Part shown: in pieces, positions 45,237-52,686 of the stretch | How positions within the stretch are numbered: the first letter of the stretch is position 1 | Layout of the letters: each line of letters opens with the position of its first letter | NCBI RefSeq assembly: GCF_017303215.1 | Contig: NZ_JAEMWU010000001.1 | Coordinates: forward strand, 992,001 to 1,056,000 | Reading direction: 5' to 3' | Source: Microbacterium esteraromaticum | GTDB lineage: Bacteria > Actinomycetota > Actinomycetes > Actinomycetales > Microbacteriaceae | Length of the DNA: 64,000 nucleotides | The notes under the pieces: generated by a model | What the model saw: only the letters and a program-made list of their open reading frames with translations | Database searches by the model: none | Told to the model about the DNA's origin: nothing | Translations under genes and position numbers: made by a program

Positions 45237-45893
45237 GTGCGTACGATTCCCAGCGTGTCATCTCGTGTTCCTTCTTCTCGTGGTGCCCGCAGCCGACGTT
45301 CTGTGAAGGTCGCGGCTGTGGCGGTCGCCGCCGCACTGGCAGTCGGCCTCAGCGCCTGCTCTGCCGATGACCCCGCCACCGAGGCGTTCCGCAACGGCGA
45401 CGAGAAGGCGTACACCTCGGCCGACTTCCGCACACAGGAGATTCCGCCCGCCGACCGCGACGAGCCGGTCGAGTTCGGCGGTGTCATCGAGAACGGCGAG
45501 AAGTTCTCAAGCGCTGACATCAGCGGCCAGGTCGCCGTGGTCAACTTCTGGTACGCCGGGTGCGGCCCGTGCCGCCTCGAGGCTCCCGACCTGGAAGCCG
45601 TCTGGCAGATGCACCAGAAGGACGACGTCGCGTTCATCGGCGTCAACATCTACGACCAGCCCGCCACAGCACTCGCCTTCGCCGAGACATACGGCATCAC
45701 CTACCCCAGCCTGATCGATGCGACCACCGGTGAGGCCAAGCTGGCCTTCGCGCAGGTCACGCCCATCCAGGCGCCTCCGACCACCCTCGTGCTCGACAAG
45801 CAAGGACGCGTCGCAGCACGCATCATCGGACCGATCGACGGCACCTCGATTCTGTCGACGATGATCAAGGACGTGCTGAAGGAGGAGGCGTGA
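45237..45893 (+). CDS. TlpA/ResA-like thiol-disulfide lipoprotein
   Basis: 218-residue membrane-anchored thioredoxin-fold reductase for apocytochrome c outside the membrane. N-terminal signal with lipobox (LSAC, lipid Cys about 41), thioredoxin domain with C109-GP-C112 in NFWYAGCGPC and the family strand FIGVNIYDQ. It is expected to receive electrons from CcdA, encoded next (GTGA overlap). GTG start at 45237 with AGGAAAC upstream; GTG at 45255 is an alternative. First gene of the cytochrome c maturation operon. Confidence 0.9.
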   Translation: MRTIPSVSSRVPSSRGARSRRSVKVAAVAVAAALAVGLSACSADDPATEAFRNGDEKAYTSADFRTQEIPPADRDEPVEFGGVIENGEKFSSADISGQVAVVNFWYAGCGPCRLEAPDLEAVWQMHQKDDVAFIGVNIYDQPATALAFAETYGITYPSLIDATTGEAKLAFAQVTPIQAPPTTLVLDKQGRVAARIIGPIDGTSILSTMIKDVLKEEA

Positions 45894-46654
45894 GCCCCGA
45901 AGCCGTCATCGGCGCCGGCGCTCTCTGGCTCGCGATCCCGCTGGCGATGCTTGCCGGGCTCGTCTCCTTCGTTTCACCCTGCGTGCTGCCCCTCGTGCCC
46001 GGCTACCTCGGGTTCATCGGTGGCGCCGCGGGCGCCACCACGACATCCGCAGAGGGCACGCAGACCCAGACCACGACGCGTCGGCGGATGCTGCTGGGTG
46101 TGCTGCTGTTCATCGCCGGCTTCACGGTCGTGTTCGTCGCCATCACCGCGCTCAGCGGCACCTTCGGGGCGTTCGTGTTGCAGTGGTCGGGACTGATCAC
46201 ACAGATCCTCGGCGTGTTGATCATCGTCATGGGGCTGGTCTTTCTGGGCTTTTTCGGCTTCGCCCAGCGAGAGATGCGGATGCAGGTGAAGTCCAGCACC
46301 GGACTCATCGGCGCACCGCTTCTGGGTGTCGCTCTGGGCCTCAGCTGGGCTCCCTGCATGGGGCCGACGCTGACGGCGATCGTGGCGCTGTCGTTCAACA
46401 TGGGCACGCCGTGGCGGGCCTCCCTGCTCGGTGTCGCCTATTCGCTCGGACTGGGTATCCCGTTCCTGCTGCTTGCGCTCGGCTTCGGCTGGGCGACCCG
46501 CGCGGTCGGCTTCGTGCGCCGCCACATCCGCACCGTCAACATCATCGGCGGTGTGCTGCTGATCGTGCTCGGCGTGCTCATGGCGACCGGCATCTGGACC
46601 GAGATCATGTCGAGACTGACGGCGGTGATGGCCAGTGTCATCCTCCCCATCTGA
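45890..46654 (+). CDS. ccdA: cytochrome c biogenesis protein CcdA
   Basis: 254-residue membrane protein with six segments that passes reducing power from cytosolic thioredoxin to TlpA. The redox cysteines are C31 (FVSPCVLPLVPGYLGF) and C156 (SWAPCMGPTL), each in the conserved half-motif. The GTG start overlaps the tlpA stop. Overlaps the next gene by up to 20 bases. Part of system II cytochrome c maturation. Confidence 0.93.
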   Translation: MSPEAVIGAGALWLAIPLAMLAGLVSFVSPCVLPLVPGYLGFIGGAAGATTTSAEGTQTQTTTRRRMLLGVLLFIAGFTVVFVAITALSGTFGAFVLQWSGLITQILGVLIIVMGLVFLGFFGFAQREMRMQVKSSTGLIGAPLLGVALGLSWAPCMGPTLTAIVALSFNMGTPWRASLLGVAYSLGLGIPFLLLALGFGWATRAVGFVRRHIRTVNIIGGVLLIVLGVLMATGIWTEIMSRLTAVMASVILPI

Positions 46655-48395
46655 CCCGACTCCGCCCGAGAAGAAGGGACCCCGCGTGGACCGCACCGGC
46701 ACGTCTGCCGCCACCGACCCACGGCGCCCGTCCGACCACATCGGCGCGGAACAGCCCGACACTGACATCGCCCAGCCGAAGCTCGGACCGATGGGATGGC
46801 TGCGCTGGGGCTGGCGGCAGCTGACGTCGATGCGCGTCGCACTGATCCTGCTGCTGGCGCTGGCGATCGCGGCGATCCCGGGCTCGATCTTCCCGCAGCG
46901 CGGTGCCGACCCGAACGGTGTGGTGCAGTACCGGCAGAACAACCCCGAACTGTTCCCGATCCTCGACGGGCTCAGCCTGTTCGATGTCTACTCGTCGCCC
47001 TGGTTCTCAGCGATCTACCTGCTGCTGTTCATCTCGCTGATCGGATGCGTGCTGCCGCGCATCAAGCATCACGCCAAGGCGCTGCGCACGCAGCCGCCGC
47101 GCACCCCTGCCCGACTGTCGCGGCTCGATGACCACCGCTCGGTGCAGCGCGAGACGACCGACCCCGAGACCGAGGCCCCGGCGGCCATCGACGTCGCCGA
47201 GAAGCAGCTGAAGTCCCTCGGCTACCGCGTCGCCCGTTACGACCGGGGCAACACCTGGTCGGTGTCGGCCGAGCGCGGCTACTGGCGCGAGACCGGCAAC
47301 CTGATCTTCCACATCGCCCTGGTGGGCGTGCTGATCACCGTCGGCATCGGCAGCGGCTACGCCTACACCGGCCAGAAGGTCGTCATCGAAGGGTCGAGTT
47401 ACGTCAACACGCTGATCGACTACAACTCGATCGACCGGGGTCGCCTGGTCGCAGACGACGCCTTCAACCCGTACGCGATCACCCTTGACAGCTTCGACGT
47501 CACGTACGAGGACTTCGGCCAGCCCGGCGCCGGCCAGGCCGGCAACTTCGCCGCCAACGTCTCGGTGCAGCACACCGACGGCTCGACCAGCGACGGCAAG
47601 ATCCAGGTCAACCACCCGCTGCACGTCGAGGGCGACAGCGTCTACCTGCTGGGCAACGGCTACGCCCCGACGATCACGGTGCGCAACGCCGAGGGCGTGG
47701 CGGTACTCAGCCAGCCGGTCGAGTTCCTGCCGCAGGACAGCGCGATGACCTCACTCGGCGTCGTGAAGATCACCGACGGCATGCCCGAACAGCTCGGCAT
47801 GATCGGATTCCTGTACCCGACCGTGGTCGAGCTCGACTCGGGCGCGTACGCCTCGGCTCACGGCGCGCTGAACCTGCCGCTGCTCACGCTCGACGTGTAC
47901 CAGGGCGACCTCGGCATCGACGGCGGCCGGCCCGTCTCGGTGTTCGAACTCGACACCGACGGCCTCGACAAGCTCAACGGACGCGGCACCGACGTCGCCT
48001 CGATCGAACTGCAGCCGGGCGAGACCGCCGACCTGCCGAACGGTCTCGGCACCGTCACCTTCGAAGACGCCTCGCCCGCCGACGCGAACGGAACGCTGGA
48101 GTCGGTCAAGCGCTACGTGTCGCTGCAGATCCACCACGACGCCTCGGCCGTGTGGGTGCTGGTCTTCTCGATGCTCGCCCTGGGCGGACTGGGTCTCGCC
48201 CTGTTCGTGCCCCGCCGCCGCATGTGGGTCAAGGCGACAGCATCCGACAGCGACAGCATCCACCTCGAGTACGCCGGGCTCGCGCGCGGCGAAGACCCCA
48301 CCTTGGCCGCTGCCGTGGACGACCTCGTCCGCGGTCACGAGCGGCTGCTCGACGGGACCGCGCCGCAGCGCGGGACCTCCGTGAAGGGAGCATGA
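46635..48395 (+). CDS. resB: cytochrome c biogenesis protein ResB
   Basis: 586-residue membrane protein of the system II haem-handling complex. Three N-terminal membrane segments (the first is MRVALILLLALAIAAIPGS), a large extracytoplasmic beta-rich domain (about 250-510), and a final segment VWVLVFSMLALGGLGLALFV. It forms the cytochrome c synthetase with CcsB. GTG at 46635 overlaps ccdA; GTG at 46686, preceded by AAGAAGGGA, has the better ribosome-binding site and would shorten the protein by 17 residues. Confidence 0.92.
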   Translation: MSSSPSDPTPPEKKGPRVDRTGTSAATDPRRPSDHIGAEQPDTDIAQPKLGPMGWLRWGWRQLTSMRVALILLLALAIAAIPGSIFPQRGADPNGVVQYRQNNPELFPILDGLSLFDVYSSPWFSAIYLLLFISLIGCVLPRIKHHAKALRTQPPRTPARLSRLDDHRSVQRETTDPETEAPAAIDVAEKQLKSLGYRVARYDRGNTWSVSAERGYWRETGNLIFHIALVGVLITVGIGSGYAYTGQKVVIEGSSYVNTLIDYNSIDRGRLVADDAFNPYAITLDSFDVTYEDFGQPGAGQAGNFAANVSVQHTDGSTSDGKIQVNHPLHVEGDSVYLLGNGYAPTITVRNAEGVAVLSQPVEFLPQDSAMTSLGVVKITDGMPEQLGMIGFLYPTVVELDSGAYASAHGALNLPLLTLDVYQGDLGIDGGRPVSVFELDTDGLDKLNGRGTDVASIELQPGETADLPNGLGTVTFEDASPADANGTLESVKRYVSLQIHHDASAVWVLVFSMLALGGLGLALFVPRRRMWVKATASDSDSIHLEYAGLARGEDPTLAAAVDDLVRGHERLLDGTAPQRGTSVKGA

Positions 48396-48396
48396 C

Positions 48397-49374
48397 ATGC
48401 CCGATCTCGATTCCCTCTCGATCCTGACGCTGTGGACGGCGATCGCGATCTACGCGGCGTCGTTCGTCGCCTACGCCTTCGACCTCGCGAAGCGGTCGTC
48501 GGCGAGCGACCAGGCGAAGACGAAGGCGCTCGTCGGCGCCGGCGGGGGAGAGCCGGATGCTGTCGCCTCGACCTCCGGCGGCGCCGCCGATGCTTCGCCC
48601 GCCCGCAAGCGCTACGTCTTCGGTCGGATCGGCACCTCGCTCGCGGTGCTCGGCTGGTTGTTCCACCTGACGGCGACGCTCACGCGCGGTTTCGCGGCCG
48701 GACGCGTGCCGTGGGCGAACCTCTACGAGTTCGCGATGGTCGGCACGCTGCTGATCATGGCGGTCTACCTGCTGATGCTGCTGCGTATCGACCTGAGCTT
48801 CCTGGGCAGCTTCATCTCGGGTCTCGTGCTGGTGCTGTTGGGCGCTGCCGCGGCGAACTTCTACACCGAGGTCACGCCGCTGGTCGATCCGCTGAAGTCG
48901 ATCTGGCTGGTCATCCACGTGTTCGTCGCTTCGCTGTCGACGGCGCTGTTCGCCCTCGCCTTCGCTCTCTCGGTGCTGCAGTTGATGCAGGCGCGTCGTG
49001 AGCGCAAGGTCGCCGAAGCCGCCCAGAAGACCGGCCCCGGCTTCTTGCGCACACTACCCGAGGCCTCGCGCCTCGAGAACATGGCGTACCACTTCACGGT
49101 GGTCGGGTTCATCTTCTGGACCTTCACGCTCATCGCCGGCGCGATCTGGGCTCAGGACGCGTGGGGTCGCTACTGGGGCTTCGACGTGAAGGAGACCTGG
49201 ACCTTCATCATCTGGGTGCTCTACGCCGGCTACATCCACGCGCGCGCGACGCGCGGGTGGCGCGGCACCCCATCGGCCTGGCTGTCGATCACCGGCTTCG
49301 CCGCCGTGATCTTCAACTTCACCATCGTGAACGTCTTCTTCAAGGGTCTGCACGCGTACTCCGGCCTGAGCTGA
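48397..49374 (+). CDS. ccsB: cytochrome c biogenesis protein CcsB (CcsA-type haem handler)
   Basis: 325-residue membrane protein with about eight segments that presents haem to apocytochrome c. The tryptophan-rich haem loop is AQDAWGRYWGFDVKETWTFI near residues 253-272. Histidines in FHLTATLTRGF, VIHVFVA and YIHARATRG are the expected haem ligands. ATG start right after resB with GGGAGC upstream. Ends the operon; repeat B2 follows. Confidence 0.93.
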   Translation: MPDLDSLSILTLWTAIAIYAASFVAYAFDLAKRSSASDQAKTKALVGAGGGEPDAVASTSGGAADASPARKRYVFGRIGTSLAVLGWLFHLTATLTRGFAAGRVPWANLYEFAMVGTLLIMAVYLLMLLRIDLSFLGSFISGLVLVLLGAAAANFYTEVTPLVDPLKSIWLVIHVFVASLSTALFALAFALSVLQLMQARRERKVAEAAQKTGPGFLRTLPEASRLENMAYHFTVVGFIFWTFTLIAGAIWAQDAWGRYWGFDVKETWTFIIWVLYAGYIHARATRGWRGTPSAWLSITGFAAVIFNFTIVNVFFKGLHAYSGLS

Positions 49375-49426
49375 GCCGCCTGAGCGGGTCGCGCGCAGCA
49401 GCGCCGCGCCGCCAGCCGCGCCGCAC

Positions 49427-49499
49427 GAGAACAGGCTCGTTGCCCAGAACAGGATGATTTCCGCGGATTCATCCTGTTCTCGGGATGTGTCCTGTTCTC
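49427..49499. repeat. modular palindromic repeat B2 (family B)
   Basis: 9-bp units at 49427 (GAGAACAGG), 49445 (CAGAACAGG), then inverted CCTGTTCTC at 49473 and 49491; spacers 9 bp, centre 19 bp. The outer pair extends to 13 perfect bp (49423-49435 with 49491-49503), the inner to 12 bp (49446-49457 with 49469-49480). It lies in the gap between ccsB and the convergent E1 gene. Same unit metric and same first spacer as B1. Confidence 0.93.
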
Positions 49500-49549
49500 G
49501 TGCGCGCAGACAGCCAGCTCGCCCGGCCCGTCGGCTCGGCGAGCGGGGT

Positions 49550-51901
49550 TCAGGCGGTCAGATCGAGCGCAGCGCGCACGATGCTGTCGGCGTCGATGCC
49601 GTGGTAGCGGTACACATCGGCGAGGTCACCGGCCTGCCCGAACCGGCTGACACCGAGGTGGCGAGCCGGCACGCCGTGGATGCCGGCGAGGAACGCCAGG
49701 GCGTGCGGATGCCCGTCGAGCACGGTCACCATGGGCCGGGCCCGCTCCCGCGGAAGGACCTGGTCGAGGATCCAGTCGGAGCCCTCGTACTGGCCGCCGC
49801 GTGCCTGCACGGCGTCGAACAACAGGCCGGCGCTGGTGACGCACACGATGTCACTCGTCACACCCATAGCGGTCAGGCGGTCTGCGGCTTGGATCGCGTC
49901 GGGCAGCATGGCTCCCATGGCGACGATCGTCACGGCCGGATCGGCGGCGCTGCGCAGGCGATAGCCGCCCGCGAGCACCTGACGCCGACGACGCTCACGC
50001 GCGGCCGGATCGGTGGGCACGGCTGCGAGTGACTGGTCGACGGGCTTGGTCGACAGGCGCAGATAGGCCGACTTGCCTGCGGGCCGGGCCATCTGCGACA
50101 TGGCGGCCAGCAGCATCCACTCCACCTCCTGCATGAACGCGGGCTCGTAGCTCAGCAGTTCGGGCTGCTCGATGCCGATCGACGGCGTCTTGATCGACTG
50201 GTGCGCACCGCCCTCGGCGGCGAGTGAGACGCCCGACGGGGTGCCGATCAGAATCGACTGGCCACCGGCGTACATGCCGTACGACCAAGGCTCCAGCGCC
50301 CGTTCGACGAAGGGGTCGTACAGCACACCGATCGGGAAGAGCGGCTGCCCCCAGCGGCTCCACGTGGCGCCCAACTCGCTGATCAGACCGACGAGGTTGA
50401 CCTCGGCGATGCCCAGCTCGATGTGCTGCCCGCTGGGCCTCTCGCGCCAGTGCATGATCGTCTCGGGATCGTCGGCGAACCAGTTCTGCCGGTCGTCGGG
50501 TGACCACACGCCGGCCTTGTTCAGCCAGCCGGCGAGATTGGTGCTGCTGGACACATCCGGGCTCGCGGTGACGACGCGGCGCGCCACCTCGGGGGCCGAG
50601 CGAGTGAGGTCGAGCAGCACGCGACCGAGGGCGGCCTGCGTCGTGCCCGAGCCCGACGGAGTACGGCCGAAGTCGGCGGGAACGGCCGGCGGAGCAGCAT
50701 CCGCCACCGGCTCGCGCCGCAGGCGCGCAGCGGTCTGCGCGCACAGCACACCCTCGGCGGTGGTCTTACCGAACCGCTGCCACGGCGCGCCCGGATCCAT
50801 GCCGATCTCGGCGGCGAGCTGTGCGTACTGCTCGACGGTCAGCAGCGAGGAGTGGTTCTGCGGATGCCCGGCCGTGGGCAGCCCGTTGCCCTTGATCGTG
50901 TAGGCGATGATCACGGTCGGACGGGTGTCGTCGATCTGCGCGAATGCCGCGCGCAGCGCCGCCAGGTCGTGCCCACCGAGGTTGCGGATCGTCTGCAGCA
51001 GCTCGTCGTCATCGAGCGTGTCGAGAAGGGCGCGGATGGCGGATGCTGTGGCATCCGCCCCGGGCAGGCGGTGTCGCAGCTCACCGGCGTCGCAGCGCAG
51101 CAGGCGCTGGTACTCGGCGTTGGGCATATCGAGGATCCGCGCCCGCAGAGCCTCGCCACCCGGGCGTGCGAAAACGGCCTCCAGACGCGCGCCGAACGGC
51201 ACCGTGAGCACCTGCCAGCCGGCCGCGCCGAACATGCGCTCGAGCTTGCCCGCGGCGATGTTCGGCACCACCCGGTCGAGCGACTGCCGGTTGAGGTCGA
51301 CGATCCACACCAGCTCGCCGAGATCGGGCACGTGCGGATCGAGCAGCGCCTCCCATACGGCGCCCTCGTCGAGTTCGGCATCGCCGACCAGCGAGTACTG
51401 CCGGCCGGCGTGGCCGCCGCCCGAGAGCGTCGCGGCGTAGCGCCGTGAGATCGCACCCCAGATCGGCGCGGTCGCGCCGATGCCGACCGATCCGGTCGAG
51501 TAGTCGACCGTGTCGGGATCCTTCGAGCGGCTCGGGTAGCTCTGGATGCCGCCGAACTGCCGCAGCGTCGTCATCTGCGTCTCATCGAGCTCGCCCAGCA
51601 GGTAATTGATCGCGTGCAGCACGGGTGAGGCGTGCGGTTTGACCGACACGCGGTCCTCGGCGCGCAACTGGTCGAACCAGAGGGCCGTCATGATGGTCGC
51701 GATCGAGGCGCTGGAGGCCTGATGTCCGCCGACTTTGAGGCCCGACGGGTTCGGGCGCACGCGGTTGGCGTGGTGGATCATCGACGTCGCCAGCCACAGC
51801 ACGCGCTGCTCGATCGCGGCGAGGGTGGTCAGGTCGTCACCGGCGATGGCCATGGACGGGGCGTTGATGCCCGCGGCGAGGGTGGTGAGCGAAGGAGTCA
51901 T
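49550..51901 (-). CDS. homodimeric 2-oxoacid dehydrogenase E1 / transketolase-like enzyme (MdeB-like)
   Basis: 783-residue thiamin-diphosphate enzyme with the three-domain layout of homodimeric pyruvate dehydrogenase E1. The ThDP motif begins GDAELDEGAVWEALLDP and closes with VDLNRQSLD; GGHQASSASIATIM and KGNGLPTAGHPQNHSSLL are E1 landmarks, and GIAEVNLVGLISELGATWSR holds the catalytic Glu of the second domain. It is not the main AceE (about 900 residues). Pseudomonas MdeB, a 2-oxobutyrate dehydrogenase E1 controlled by the Lrp-type MdeR, is the closest known arrangement because an Lrp gene diverges here too. No E2/E3 or methionine gamma-lyase gene is in the window. Confidence 0.8.
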   Translation of the reverse strand: MTPSLTTLAAGINAPSMAIAGDDLTTLAAIEQRVLWLATSMIHHANRVRPNPSGLKVGGHQASSASIATIMTALWFDQLRAEDRVSVKPHASPVLHAINYLLGELDETQMTTLRQFGGIQSYPSRSKDPDTVDYSTGSVGIGATAPIWGAISRRYAATLSGGGHAGRQYSLVGDAELDEGAVWEALLDPHVPDLGELVWIVDLNRQSLDRVVPNIAAGKLERMFGAAGWQVLTVPFGARLEAVFARPGGEALRARILDMPNAEYQRLLRCDAGELRHRLPGADATASAIRALLDTLDDDELLQTIRNLGGHDLAALRAAFAQIDDTRPTVIIAYTIKGNGLPTAGHPQNHSSLLTVEQYAQLAAEIGMDPGAPWQRFGKTTAEGVLCAQTAARLRREPVADAAPPAVPADFGRTPSGSGTTQAALGRVLLDLTRSAPEVARRVVTASPDVSSSTNLAGWLNKAGVWSPDDRQNWFADDPETIMHWRERPSGQHIELGIAEVNLVGLISELGATWSRWGQPLFPIGVLYDPFVERALEPWSYGMYAGGQSILIGTPSGVSLAAEGGAHQSIKTPSIGIEQPELLSYEPAFMQEVEWMLLAAMSQMARPAGKSAYLRLSTKPVDQSLAAVPTDPAARERRRRQVLAGGYRLRSAADPAVTIVAMGAMLPDAIQAADRLTAMGVTSDIVCVTSAGLLFDAVQARGGQYEGSDWILDQVLPRERARPMVTVLDGHPHALAFLAGIHGVPARHLGVSRFGQAGDLADVYRYHGIDADSIVRAALDLTA

Positions 51902-52084
51902 GGGGCGGTTCCTCTGGTGGGCGGCACCACGTCATTGCGGTGCCGAGTCGCGCTGAGACCCTGGTGAGGTCGTCCTGCCCGGTCGTGCGGGTGGCTGCGG
52001 GGCAGGCGGGGAGTATGCAGATGGTGCTGTCATTGGATCAGGTGTGAACGACGTGCACAATAGAGACGATCGCAGTTGATCAGA

Positions 52085-52103
52085 ACGGGCAATTCTTGCC
52101 CGT
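52085..52103. promoter_or_regulatory. palindrome upstream of Lrp-family gene
   Basis: Perfect 8-bp arms ACGGGCAA (52085-52092) and TTGCCCGT (52096-52103) around TTC, in the region between the divergent E1 and Lrp genes. A plausible binding site for the Lrp protein; it could alternatively fold in the mRNA leader. Confidence 0.55.
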
Positions 52104-52126
52104 CGAGAGTGAAAGGCGTGATCACG

Positions 52127-52588
52127 ATGGCACGCACCGGCCTCGCCGACCGCACCGACCGACGTCTGCTCCGAGAGCTCATCCGCACCCCTGCGGCGAC
52201 CATCGTCGCCCTGGCCGAGGCGACCGGACTGGCGCGCAACACCGTCCGCGCCCGGCTGGCGCGCTACGACCAGGACGGCACCGTGCGGTCGTTCCAGCGC
52301 CGCATCGACCCCGGGGTACTCGGCTACCCGCTGAGCGCCTACATCGTCACCAGCGTCACTCAGCGCAAGCTCGATCGCGTCGGCGAGTCACTCGCGGCGA
52401 TCCCCGAGGTCGTCGAGGTGCTGGGGCTGTCGGGCATCACCGATCTGATGATCCGTGTGGTCGCCCGCGACGCCGACGATCTCTATCGCGTCGCCGGGCG
52501 CATCCTCGACGTCGATGGCGTCAAGCGCACGACGACCGGACTGGTGATGCGCGAGATGGTGCCGTACCGCATCGAGCAGCTGCTCTGA
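52127..52588 (+). CDS. Lrp/AsnC-family transcriptional regulator
   Basis: 153-residue regulator with an N-terminal helix-turn-helix (LRELIRTPAATIVALAEATG, then LARNTVRARLARYDQDG) and a C-terminal ligand-binding RAM domain (from about 70; VLGLSGITDLMIRVVARDAD). Proteins of this type sense amino acids. Divergent from the E1 enzyme, which is its likely target. ATG at 52127 is chosen; a GTG at 52118 is in frame and closer to AAAGG. Confidence 0.88.
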   Translation: MARTGLADRTDRRLLRELIRTPAATIVALAEATGLARNTVRARLARYDQDGTVRSFQRRIDPGVLGYPLSAYIVTSVTQRKLDRVGESLAAIPEVVEVLGLSGITDLMIRVVARDADDLYRVAGRILDVDGVKRTTTGLVMREMVPYRIEQLL

Positions 52589-52602
52589 GGGTGCCGGTAG
52601 GA

Positions 52603-52654
52603 CCGCGTCACTGATCCGCGTCGCTGGTCGGCGTCACCCATCCGCGTCACCGGG
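52603..52654. repeat. four 13-bp tandem repeats abutting a terminator
   Basis: Copies at 52603, 52616, 52629 and 52642, consensus CCGCGTCACTGAT with changes mainly in the last five bases. The last copy forms most of the left arm of the following hairpin. Confidence 0.8.
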
Positions 52655-52681
52655 CGGCGCGATAGGCACCGCCCGGTGACG
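52645..52681. terminator. bidirectional terminator between lrp and yhgE-like genes
   Basis: 13-bp perfect stem CGTCACCGGGCGG (52645-52657) with its complement (52669-52681) and an 11-base loop, between convergent genes. Confidence 0.85.
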
Positions 52682-52686
52682 TCGGA

